NCBI GenBank assembly: GCA_002812745.2
Contig: NCSJ02000073.1
Coordinates: 90,901 to 154,900, forward strand
From: Scytalidium lignicola
Lineage: Eukaryota; Ascomycota; Leotiomycetes
Length of the DNA: 64,000 nt
Reading direction: 5' to 3'
This document shows, piece after piece, positions 1 through 12,400 of this stretch. A program made the position numbers and the translations under genes. Position 1 is the first letter of the stretch, and each line of letters begins with the position of its first letter. Below the pieces are notes generated by a model. The model did no database searches. It had not been told where the DNA came from and saw nothing but the letters and a program-made list of their open reading frames with translations.

Positions 1-1554
1 CAAAACCAGGTGCCAACAAGCTACGGGCGGGCCACAATCTTGGATGGCTTCTCGCTGTCACTTCTCACTACGGAGCTGCTTTGTTGGTGGTGTACCGGAA
101 TGGATAGAAGTGCTTTCGCGATATGTTCAAACCAATCACAGCAGCCATGTCAAACCATGCCACTCTTCTTGCGACACCGATCGTATGGAAGCGCATCTTC
201 ACAGTTTAAATACGTCGTACTACCGTACCGGTCTAGTGATCACCTGATTGAGGCACTGCCCGTGTAACCAGATCCCAAGGATCCCAAGGCATGAGTTGTG
301 AATAGCTTCATTCTTGTCCAATTTGCGGGGTTGGTGAGATGGTTGATAGGACAATCGGCAATCCTCCCCATTATATGCGAGTGTCCTGCTCTCCACCGTG
401 ACGGATACTACGCAGCACGAAATACCAACCTCTCCACCACTTAATATTCTCTGCATACTTCGACAACGCTCTTCTTGCAGCTGCGGCGTCCACGGTGGAA
501 CACTCTGCAACAAAGTACTCCCAGTGGAAGGTGTTCAAACAAGCGGTGGCCTCTCACCGTGCCTCTGCAACATCGATTCCAAACCCCTTATTCTTCGGCC
601 GACGGCCTTGCTTTGTTAACAAGTCCACTACCTACCACCCAACGGATGCCAGGTGGAAGGTTTTGGATGCGCGCGGCACACGCTCAAAAGGCTGTTGCCC
701 ATGGCGTGCAGCGAGGCTACACACAAGAAGTGGTCTTTTGCTCTTTTTGCCTGCCCGTTTGACTGGCCTTGGCCTGGCCTTGCATGGCATTCGTTAGCCC
801 CGCGCCACACGCTGCAAGCCAAGAGAGATAGCCTTGTCGTGGCAGCGAGGACCAAACCCGAGGAGAAAGGCTGTCCTCCTCTTCCATGCCCCCTGGCTTT
901 GTGGCTTCCTAAGCGGGCTGCCGCACAGTTGCATTCCAGACTCTCTCTTTCTCTCTGCCTCCTCCCACCGCGAAAAAAAATAGCGATGACCCAAAAATAT
1001 GGCGCCATGGAGCAGCTCGTTGTGCGCCTTCCTCACAATCCCTTTTCGCGGCCAGTCAAGACGCCAATCTCTTCAAACAATGGGCTTCCAAGAGTCCCGA
1101 AGTGGGTATTCAAACACAAAACACCCATATGGCATGTTGAAGGCGAAAAAANCGCGACCGATCTCGTTACGTTTCAGGTGAATCTCCTGTGCGGGCTTAC
1201 GAATATTTTGCAATCCGCACTTTCCGTTCTTAGGGTAAGCTGAGCCTGCGGCCAATGACTGGTCCACAAAAAAATGGCAGCAAACAGCTGCTTATCTTGA
1301 TAGACAGCCAGAAAGAGGCGCGATGACTGCTGTATCTGGATTTCTTTATCAAACCCGATGTCCGATCATCGGTACGTTTTGCCTTAATAATCTCAACCAG
1401 AGAATGAGTAAGGTATCTTGAACAAGAGGTTGATTACTTTCTTTTTCCCAATCCTGCTGAATAATTTCACACATTGCGCGCTTTCAAAGCCAGGATTTCT
1501 CAATGTCGTCATTTAAGAGCTCGAGAGAAATCGTCGCAAAGAAAGATACACTTG
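1..1554. other. Intergenic, no gene seen
   Basis: No convincing coding region: the open frames lack codon bias, known motifs or splice-joined continuations. A short duplication (GATCCCAAG twice) lies near 271-289. One N sits next to an A run at 1152. Confidence 0.6.
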
Positions 1555-1800
1555 GTACGTAAGGGGGTGTCAGAAAAGGCTCCCGCACCCCTAGCAACGG
1601 AATAAACCAATTAAGTGCTCTGTTTTGCCTAAAATTCACGCTGCCTTAATGTTGCCAAATGATCACACTATTTCAAACTTCAGCCGCCATACAATGATTC
1701 CACTAATTCGCCAGAATAGCAAGAGAAAATCTCCTGATTAGGCCAAATATCTCTCGCTTACATGGGGTGCGGGAGCCTTTTCTGACACCCCCTTACGTAC
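1555..1800. mobile_element. MITE with perfect 37-bp terminal inverted repeats
   Basis: The 37 bases at 1555-1591 are the exact reverse complement of 1764-1800. Both ends read GTACGTAAGGGGGTGTCAGA going inward. The interior, about 170 bp, has no coding potential, so this is a non-autonomous element. The outermost bases form a palindromic GTACGTA, so the target-site duplication is ambiguous: it could be TA (as for Tc1/mariner or pogo/Fot-type elements) or a longer palindromic TACGTA. The perfect repeats and the lack of RIP-type decay suggest recent mobilisation or protection by short length. The family assignment is an inference; the inverted repeat itself is directly visible. Confidence 0.92.
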
Positions 1801-3427
1801 ATGGACTCCTCCACCTGCGTCATCGCAATAAAAGACACGCGATGTATCTTCGCCATGTACTGTACCTTGTACCGTACGTACTTGCGTGCCCCCCTTTCCC
1901 CCCGTACTCACCAAACAACAGCACGTTTGGCGATGCGACCACACACTTGAGGCACCAAAATGGTGACAATCACGACCCATTGGAAGCGGCTGCTGCACGT
2001 GTGTTCTCGAAGCTCCCTGGCCACAGCTTGACAAAGGGCCTAGAAGCATGGTGGGATCTGGAGAGCTCGGATTCCGGCCAATCATGTTCGGGCATTGGCG
2101 CTTTCCCATTGGCGGTGCCCACTTTTTAAGCAAAGGAACCCAGCTTCTAAGCACATCAGCAATCTCGCAATCCGACCCTTGCTCCCTCAAAATCAAGGCA
2201 CAAACAGACAAATAGATTACAGTACTTGAAACCCTTGGCCCGCTTATGAGATCTTAGGGCTTCAAGCCTAGATGGGTGAAGTCACCAAACTGGTGGAGGT
2301 TTCACTCTTCTCTCCTCCAAGGGCCAAAAGATGCAGGACGTGACTGAATATGCTGAGGCTCTGGAAGTCCCCATTCTTGGACATCCGGGCAGTGCCGCCG
2401 GAACAAAAGCTCCAGCGCCTTCCCCATCTCATTGCATCGTTGCATCTCGTCCCGTGCCCGGTGCAGATGCGCTTCCATTTTTGGACCCAATGCCGTTATT
2501 TCGATCCAAAACAACACGAGTCTCAATCTCGAGATGTGTGTTCCTGTCACCTCTGCGCGTTCTTTGAAACGCACACACACAAATCCAGCGCACTTCCAAC
2601 GAAAGTCTCTCGCCAAACACAAACGCCCATGACCTAGCTCCCAGGGACCTGTGCGCGCGAACCGTTTCCCTTTGCTTATTCCGGCCGCAAATGCCCTCCC
2701 CTTCTGGTTTGCTTTTTTTTCCCCCATCATCTTTCTTTTCACTGCCACTATGACCCTCTCGCTACCCAGCCAACAGGCTGGTTTCCTTTTCCTTTTTTTG
2801 TTTTCTTCCCCACGCTTATTACTGTAACACACTCTACACAGTAATCAATGAAATCATCTCGCCCAGAGCGTAGCACATATTGGTTTGTGGTTGAATTAGA
2901 GAGCAATTAAAATTAATCTGAACTACCGGCAGCACAGATCGCAGATCCAAGCACCTGGAGACATCCTCTTTTCTCTCTAATTTCCAATCACAAACTTATA
3001 TCCGAGCTGCAAAGGCATGACTGACGGCTGCTGGCATTTGACATTTAGCGGAGTGCAGACTCTGAGACGGATAATGCGGGGAAAGGGCATCAAAAATCGA
3101 ATTTCTTTCTGTTGCTCAGTCAGGATCACTGGATGACCTTGCATTCGAGTTTAATTACAGTACTGTACTTCAAGTTTTGGGGGAGGCACGGGGGTACCGA
3201 AGGACCCGACTCCTTGGACACTCTTTGAATTCAGCTGGGTACTGAGGGCACTACTTGTGCTCTGCTCTTCCGTGCAACTTCCAATTCCTACATATCTTAT
3301 GATCCCATCACCTCTTTCCGCTCCTCGGGATCTTGCTCGTCCCGGACGTTGGAAGGCTTCACCTTATACTTATGCGATACTGTAAATGGTAAGGACACGG
3401 GCGCACGATTTTTACTGTTAGTTTCTG

Positions 3428-3445
3428 CCGGAGGATCTCCTCCGG
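3428..3445. repeat. Perfect 8-bp-arm hairpin
   Basis: CCGGAGGA and TCCTCCGG are exact reverse complements separated by only two bases. GC-rich, in otherwise unannotated DNA. It could be a protein-binding palindrome; no function can be assigned. Confidence 0.7.
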
Positions 3446-4521
3446 AAAGCTGGAACCACGCCTATCAAGGTACCGCCCCCTATTCGCGGCTCACGGATTC
3501 CGAGGGAGTTAGCGTGATGTAACTTTACGGCAGTCTCATGCAAGGAAACCCGTCTGTGCTCTGCAAGTGTGCCTTGCAACAAAATTCTCACTGGACGCCC
3601 GCGGGGGGTTGTTTGTTGATCAACCGCACACAGCCCTTCAAGATAAGGGATTCAATTGAGCGGTGAAGATATGTGTATGGCAAAGAGTGATCATTATTTC
3701 GAAAGAAACCATACAGGAGAGCATTGGTCTTGGAGGGGGACCAACAGGTGCTGAGATCACCTTTCTATGTCGATGATTCAAGAAAAGTTTCAACTTTGAA
3801 TCACCCAAGTGCGCATCATGATTACATGCCTTTCTTTAGTTCAATGGCCCGATGCTACCGGTTTGCGCGTTGTGAGGCCGTACTTATGCGCCCGCAGTGG
3901 GGTTCGTCTAGATCTAACCCCAAAAAAAACCTCTAATTATGTCCTTAGCGGCTGCACGTGCTGAGAGACTTTCAGTGCATTAGACGGGAACCACAATATT
4001 TGTCCTCTTTCAAGATAGGGAATGTCCACTTATGATTACTGTGCCTGCAGTCTACGGTTACAATAATGACCCAAGATCGGAGACTGTTGTTTCCAATGCT
4101 TGCTTCTCGACAGATTTTCCCTACTGCCCTTTTGCTACTGTACTGTACATATCTCCGAAGCCCTCATTAAGATTATAAGCTGAGAGAGGCAGTTCGTTGT
4201 GTTCCTCGTACCAGAGAGCAACCCAAGGGACAGTGAGCATGGATCTGGAGTCCTGTCTGGCGTGTCTCGATACGAGGCCTGACAGTAACAGGGACTAAGA
4301 GTGGCTCAATGCGGACTACGGTAACTAGCGCTGATTACTAAGTTTAGTACGTAACGTACAGGTACAATTTACTTCCGTGCACAGTAACGGTATCGTGGAT
4401 ATTTGACNTTTTTTTAACCTACGAAGGGGGTACTCTATACTTTAGCCTCTTCTCTGGAGGGAGTAATTCAGTTGAGTGGGAGGGAAGATGCCCAAAAACA
4501 AAGAGTGACATCCATCATCAC

Positions 4522-4537
4522 CGATATCGCGATATCG
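4522..4537. repeat. Perfect 16-bp palindrome
   Basis: CGATATCGCGATATCG is identical to its own reverse complement. It is isolated in the gene desert. It could be a binding site for a dimeric regulator, or chance. Confidence 0.7.
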
Positions 4538-7500
4538 CAAGCACACCAACAACCACCAGTCTCAACTATGGTCTGATTACTCGGAGAAAGATAACAAAAC
4601 TGCAGATGCAGTATCAGTCAGATTCGCCAAGGTCCGAAATACATATATATAAACATAAAAACGATAGCCAGATACCCGTACTCGGTACCGCTGCTTTACG
4701 CATGCGCATATGCGCTTTCTCACAAGGCTATTAATAAAAGTTTATACAGAGTAGCAACCAAAAGACCAACACCCAATAATCCGCGCATGAGCCACCAAAT
4801 AAATTAAATCTCAAATCCCAAAGCATGACAAGGCTACAGAAAGTAGATACCCGAGTCCCAACGATTTTTTCTTCATCCCTGCAAGGTAGGCAAAGGTAGG
4901 GCAAAATAAATGACAAGGGACAAAAACATCATCAACGAAACAAAAAAACGAACGACACAGATACTGCAATACTGTAGTAGATGTGATGCAGATGATATCA
5001 GATGGGGGTACATAGATTAGAGGGATCTCATTGCCTCAATCGGGCACGAAGCATGAGAAGCCCCAGCAAAACGCTAGCCCGCCAAGTCCCACGAACCCTT
5101 GAGCCTCTTACACACACCAAGTCGCAAAGAAGTCCTTGCAGTAAGGCTTGATTTCCCAACGTTTATTGCAGCACAACACCATCTTTGAAGCATTATCACA
5201 CACACACTACACACCGCATACATACCGATACATCAACTATGAATCTTGCTATATTGATGCATTATAGTAATGGTGCCCAAGGAATGACGAAAACATATCG
5301 ACGATAAGATTTTCTTTCCCGCGGGATGTTTTCGCATTAGATATCTCGGCGGCGGCGACGGCGGCTGGACTAGGAGAATTGAGCCCTTTGTGGCGAAGAG
5401 CAACCGCACTTCACAGGGTTAAAAAAAAAATCTTTTCCGTACGTCGATTTTGTTGATAAACCTCCCGCACAGTGTGGTTACATCGTCCGAATCATTTCGC
5501 ACACACACAAATATCTAGTACACAATCTGACAATTGCACTACTCCGTGAAACTTTTATAACAGTCCAAAGATACAAATTACCAACGACAAGCCTATAGCG
5601 GATGACGACGGCGATCTAGGAACTTTACTCGGCTCCTTGGCCTAAATCAAGTGGGTTAATAGATTTTCGCTTTTACGTTAAATTTATCGAAAAAAGGGAG
5701 AACCTCTTACATATCTTCATTTTCAATTTTTGATGGATCTGGGTTCTTTTCCTTTTTTCTCACATCCTTTTTGTTTTTTTTTTTTCTTTGGTTAGCGGCT
5801 GAAGATGGGTGCACACATTTGTGGTTTGGTGCAGAAAGCAAGGTTCATCTTCCGCTCCCTACCTCTTTCCGTTCCGCCTTTGGCCAACCCCCCCCCCTTG
5901 TTAACTAGCACGCCCCCTTTTTTCGCCCCTCTCAACAACATCTCCATCTTGCATCTCCATGGGGATGTGGATCGGATGGGGGAATAGGGATGCTGGTTCT
6001 ATAGTTTTGAGATCTTATGGAAGATTTGTTAGTTTTGAAGATATACTCTGAATACTGTAGAAGAAAGTGAAAATAAGACACCACCAAACCTGGGACGACT
6101 GAAAAGATTGGTGGAAATGTTTTTTTTTCATCTTGGGTTTTTTCGTGATTTCCTTTACTCGCGTATAATGTCTTTTTTTTTGGCGCCCAACAAACTTTTC
6201 TGAAGTTGGGTTTTCCTTTCCAAGTGGCAAAGTGATGATAGACGCTTCTCTTGGGGCATCCCGCCTTTCTCCAGAGGCTCGGGTAGCGGTGGAGAGGGGT
6301 TTGTTGATCCTCTTTGTTGTTGTACCTGAGTACAGGTACTACAGTACAACATAGAAAGTACAAACTCTTGTGGTGGCAAAAGGCGTTACAGGGATTTTTT
6401 TTGCCTCGGTGGAAGCTGTGATGATAATATAGTACGGGTATCTGAGCATGATCTTGTCAGATACAATGGTTGAAGTACGTATTTTCCATGATACTTTTGA
6501 TATTAACATTTTCTTATCGCTTTTTCACAGTTTTCTCTATGTAAGCATGGCTCTATTTTTTTCTCTTGCTTTCTAGTAAAGTTAAGCTCATCCATCTCAA
6601 TCATTCTATTAGTCACCATTACAGATCTACACCTATCACTTATCTCCCAACGCTTCTGTTCCGCTCTCCCCTGGTCACCTATATCGCTTCTAGGCAAACT
6701 CACTCGCCATCGCACAGTGAGGTGAGGTGTGAACCCTTTCTGTATGCGTAGACATGGCTCAAAATGCAATACAGTCTGCCCCTTTTCTCGTCATCTTAGA
6801 TACCACAAAGCAAGACAAACCACCCTTCTCCACAGTGCTAGTGCAAGTGCCAGCCACCTCAGCAGCAGAATTTCAGCTTTATTGGCTTCAAAAGTGGCTA
6901 CTACCTGCACAACACTACGAATCACTACTGGTGCTGGAACTGCAACTGCGGGAGATATCCCTTTCTAGCCGCAAGCCGCTTCTCTACAAGTGTTGAGCGT
7001 CCACGGAAAGATAGGGCAGTCCACATCTCCCCCTCAGCCTACATTTACTTGCTTGGTCTGGAGGAGGGGCAAAGCACTACACTGCCTCCGTCCTTGGCTT
7101 CAAAGGCCGAGCCGCTGTCATTAGACCGAGCTCTCGAGGTAGTTCCGCGGGGGTTAAGGGTTCGTCCCACAATTATTATCAATTCGAGCAAACTCAAACT
7201 CCTGGGGGATGCTGGGCTTTTCTTCTTCTTCTACAATAGGTTCGGAGCATTAGGAGAGATCACGGTATTATTTGTAGAGAATTGGGATCTACAGTGCTGT
7301 CGGACCAAACAGCGGGGTGAGTTGTCCCTTTTTGTCAATCACCTGCTTCAAGGGTCCTGGGGGGCTAAGCACGCTGGGTTGCTGTGATCTACAGTGTTCG
7401 TTACGACTGTGGTTACAGCAGCCGCTGTGGCTATGTGGCTATCTGCGGAAGGTAATGTAGTCCGAGGGCGTATACTTGGGGGAATAGAGTATGGGGATGG

Positions 7501-9420
7501 AGAAAGGGGGGGGGAGACAAGGCCTGGAACCTTATCCTAGCTGATCGGCGTTGAGAGGCAGGTACAGTACATGTACCTGATAGTTTAGGTACTTGTGAGT
7601 GACAGGTGATAGCCCTGGAATTACCCCTCCTTCTCCTGTCTCCTCTTCGGCAGATTAAGTACTGTATCAAAAACGTCTTCCTTCGAGCGGAATTGCAGTT
7701 ACGGGATGTGGAAGCCAGGGAGACAATTTCCTAATGCTAAAGGCTGACTGCAGTAATACTCTACAGCACAGACATAGGCACAGAGCTAGCTATTCGGGAG
7801 CCCAAAAGCGTCCCTCGAATGGTTTGATACTGACGGTGCAGTAAGGTGAGGGAAGCGGAGCTGTCGTATGAGGAAAGCATGAGAGCCCGTATGAGAAGCC
7901 GTAGGGAGTACATGTCCTCCGTGTTATGTCGTGCAGCTTGTCTCATGTACCCCGCGACACATAAAAACAACAACAAATTGACAGCTCATGCAAAAGCCAA
8001 GTCACCTGATTTGTCAGATGCATGATTGCCATCGACGTCACTCCAGATAACGGAGCTCCAATGCTTTAATGCACGTTCCCCCTCCTCTTCGATTGCACAA
8101 AATCTTCAAGCGGGAAGCAGTCCACCCCGGAGAGAGAAAGAATAAATCTCATGATGTATTTTACTGTAGTATTTAGCATTTTTTTGGGCCGGTTTACGCT
8201 CGTAAAACTAAAGCTAACAGGAGATCGTATGACAAAAGTTCCTTAGCCTTGTGTGATGATTCCCGTCCACCAAGGACCNAAAAAACCCCGTAATTTCTAC
8301 CCCATTATCAAACTGCTTCTCATTCTAGATTATATTTTTGAGTAATCTCATCGAATCAACNAAAAAGAGCGGCGAAAGTAATAATTNAAAAAAGCCATTA
8401 CTCGTAACCCTCCTCCCGTGCCATCCTCCTCCTCTCTTGCCACATTCCACTTCGCCTCTCTCCACACAACCAACAACCAACAAACCAGAGAACCATCCAA
8501 AAAAAAACCATCACACCCCTAACAAATGGGCGTAGATCAAAGCCTCCTCATCCTCACTAACCCTAGCAAATTAACCCTACCCCAATCCCAATTGACTCAA
8601 ATAACCCTTCCTTCCTTCCCTCCTCCCTCTTCCCGTGTACCCCCCCCCCTTTTCCCTTCACCCCCTTGGCGCCTGGGCTGGGGCTGGACTGGACTTGACT
8701 TGCCGCTATCATTTGTCTTGCCTTGCCTTTTCTGCACTGCTCACCGTCGCATCCTTTCCCTCCCAGCAGCGGCTTGCTTGGCCTTCACCAGCGCCATGGA
8801 TCGATTCATCTCTCGATCCGCACACTGAGCTCGGTTCAGGTGGTGGATTGCCGGGTTAATTGGTACTGTACTTGCAGTAGAGTTTGAAAGGTACTAGGTT
8901 TGTTATTAGCATTGGCATTGCGATGAACTACAGTGCTGCTACTACTACTACTCTTCTATCTATGTCTTTGCTATCTTGGATTTTCAGTGTTGGATCCAGT
9001 AGACTACTAGCCTGGGAAAAGCAAATATCTGAGAGAGGGAGAGGGGCAAGTGGCCCTCTCCTTTATCGGCGGGGGAGGGGTTTACATATTTACGGTGAAG
9101 ATGGTAGGTCCATATGGATTCACTTCTTTTTTCATTTCATAACGTTGCGGTGAAGGATGGATCTATTTTTTATGTATATCTTCTGTGGCAAGTGATTGGT
9201 TTAAGGATATTTTGGTTGTGATGGAGGTGAGATGAGGCGATGGCGGGTAGAGAGTGGTGGTGGATGGCGGATGGCGGATGGCGGATGGTGTATTGGANGG
9301 GGGGGGAGAGGAATTAGGAGAGGGGCAGATGCCGAGACACGGACTGGAATTGCTTCNTTTTTTTAATGTTCGGGTTGGATTGGTGTGATACTTCGTATCC
9401 AGGGTTAATTTGAGGGAGAG

Positions 9421-9446
9421 GTACTGTACAGGAACTTGTACAGTAC
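9421..9446. repeat. Inverted repeat built of two TACWGTA motifs
   Basis: GTACTGTACA (9421-9430) and TGTACAGTAC (9437-9446) are perfect 10-bp inverted arms around a 6-nt spacer. It is the cleanest example of the motif family that recurs across the desert. Related hairpins are GTACCTG/CAGGTAC at 6322-6339 and CAGGTAC/GTACCTG at 7559-7579. Confidence 0.75.
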
Positions 9447-12400
9447 GTGCAGATAACTTGCTAGAATACTGGCTGAGAGACTGGACATGAACTATACCAA
9501 AGGTTCTTCGGATGCCCTTAGCTAGGGAAAGAGATCAGTCACAATTGAGGCTGTTGCTGTTGCTGTTGCAATCCCGAGACAGCTGTGCAACCCAACGTTG
9601 ACGATCACGGAGCAAAGCTTTGCTTGGAATGTTGCCTTACTTCTGCCTACGGAGGTACGTCCTAGGACCCTTACTGTCAGGGTCATCACTCTTAATCATC
9701 TCATCTGTACAATGACTTAAGTTACGATCAACACCTTTCGAGTTAACTGTAATTATTTCATGCTCACTACAAGAGTTATAGAAACTTATAAAATGAAAAA
9801 AAGTCACGATATCTCCTGCCATGCATTTTCACATGTCAGCAAATTGCAGACGGGATCAAAAGAGGCATGGGCAGACGAGGGCGAGGCTTGGCACGGCCAT
9901 GTCGGGTTGACCGCCAGTATGAGATGCGTCTCAAAGCGTCTCATTGCATTCATCTCTTCTTGCATTTACATACATATGCATATACATAAACCGTACATAC
10001 ATACATATGTACGAAGTACATGACAAGAAGAAGAAGAACAGTTGCAGATGAGGGTGACAATCGGATGGGGCATGCAAAGCCGCTTCCTTATATGAGATAC
10101 ATAATATGTACGGAGTACTGTAAGTCACAGTACATGCTCCCAGAACCAAGGCAGATGCGAACACGGGGAGATTGCATATATTGCGAAAAGAGTGAGCATC
10201 TTTGTCTGTATCATATGTGATAGAGAGAGAAGACACAGATACCAGCAATTTAACTCTAGACTAGCACGCCCGTTCCCGACTCACGCGATGTAACCGATGA
10301 CATTTTCTTTTTGAGAAAAATGGGCGTTGCAACGAGGGGAAGAAAATGTAGATTGCACTTTCGCATCTGCATGTTGCATGCATTTACCTCCTGACACGAA
10401 AACCCAAGGAAAATAGGCACTTGAGGAAGCATACACTACTTGTACTTTTAAATTATTTGCTTGCAGAGAATACGAGAACCGCCGCCTCGAATATCGAATA
10501 TCGAATTTCATATCGAAAATCATCTCGAGGGAACGGCAGATGCATGTGAGATGCATGTGAGCTTTTAGCCTGCCAGTGAATGGGATGAATTGGGATGAAA
10601 GAGATGATGAGGGGATGGCATTTGATTGTTACACGTGCGGGGTTTAAAGATATCGATATATATTAATTAGAACATACAGTATATATATCTATATCTATAT
10701 CTATATTAACGGGGTACCGGGTCGCTCGGGTTTCTCTGAATGTCGCATTGCGGCGTCTTGACCATCATCATCAGCCTTGCAACAACGCTGCCAAAAAAAA
10801 AACCGGATTTTGGGATGGACTTGCATTGCATATTCTCTGTGAGCCGTGAGCCGTGATCCTTCTTCTTATCCAGAAGAGGAGGATATCCTGCCCGTGACAC
10901 CAAAGAGGTCTGTTTCTCCTTCCTTAACTGGTGCCTTTGATGCATAGCTTTATTAAAAACCAAGTATCGGGTCTTTGGGATCAGAGTTGCTGATAAAAGA
11001 GGGGGCAGTGAAGAAGATGGCCCAAGATACCATCTCCATACAATACTGCAACAATTTCCAAGACGACGAAGGTGCAATAAGGTGGCTATTCAAAATCGAT
11101 TTCAAATCAAATTCGCAATACGCCAGCTCAATCACTCTGTGTCCTTATCATGGAGCTACTGTATCGTCTTGGCTAGAAGCCTGACTTCGATCTATATCTC
11201 CCTCTCCCTTATCCATCCATCCCTCCTCTACCTTCTCTACCTCTACCTCCTCCACATTACTATTACCAGCTCTCAAGTCACACCAAAGGCTGAGTCTCTG
11301 CGAGTTTATTGATTGATTGAAGGGAAGGGCGTTGTAAACTCCAAGCCCAGCCACACGCACGGCATCACGCACGGCATCACGCCCAAAGATTCAACTCAAC
11401 TCACCGCCCCGTTCCCCGGAAATGGTGGCGTAAGCACCTAATAACTCAACCCATCTCGATGTCCCCATCCCAATCTGCTCCGTTCGAGTTGTATATTTCT
11501 TAATCGGGAGCCGTGCTGTCAACTGGTGTAGCGTGGCACCAGACTATATTCCCAACGAAAACCTTACTCCTCGCTGTCTGTAACACTATTTTACCAACCG
11601 ACTACAGTATCTTCACCATCTTCACTTCCACAAAACTCAATCATCCCTTCCCGTCTCTATCTCATCTGCATCCACCTTTTTCTTACCCCGTCCTGAAGCT
11701 GCACCCCGCTCTGCACCCCGCTCTCTGCCCTCCCTTCCTCTCTCTCTTTTCTCTCTCTTATCATCTGTTCCAGAAGAGAAGAAAGAAGGTGTAGCGTGTT
11801 CTGTCGTGAGTGGTTCATGGCGAATTATCAATGCGCTGTGCAAAATATATACCTCCCGCATGCAATCGCAAAATTTCAGACAAGAATTCCCCATCTTTTT
11901 ACCTGGATTGGATATGTAGATACAGGTTTGGATTAATATTAAGCTTGAGATTATATCTAATAAGACGACCTCCCTATTCAATAACTTAGAATGTTAAATA
12001 TCATCCAATGACAAAGAAACATCCCGTTTTCTGTGTAACCTCTAGTCCTTGAAATAGTTCATTTACCAACCCCGCATCCCCCAGTTCCTGCCCTATATTA
12101 TATGCAAAGAATATGCCTTGGCATCCTTCGAATCCTGNCCCCCCCCCGTGCACTACGCCTCCAGCTACATAGGGAATATGTATAGATTAGACAACACGAC
12201 ACACCAATACTAAATATATTCTGCGATAGAGAGAGTGTGTACTGTACTGTATAGTACAAAGGAATGCCTATGAAAAGGCATAAGATGTCTAATTGAATAA
12301 AATAGGGTTGAATTTTCTTATCTTTACACAGAATTGGAAGGAAGATCATCTATAAACAAACATTCATGCCTAAGAAAAAAGCTAATGGGACTCACTTTTC

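Noticed and set aside
653..1243. 196-codon open frame on the plus strand
   Set aside because: Composition erratic, crosses an N at 1152, has competing frames on both strands and no recognisable domain.
1738..2211. 157-codon minus-strand open frame
   Set aside because: It begins in unique DNA and runs into the right arm of the MITE, so it is not an ancestral gene.
2302..2832. 176-codon open frame on the minus strand
   Set aside because: Basic, low-complexity and opposite a pyrimidine-rich tract; no motif, no splice context, and it looks like a compositional by-product.
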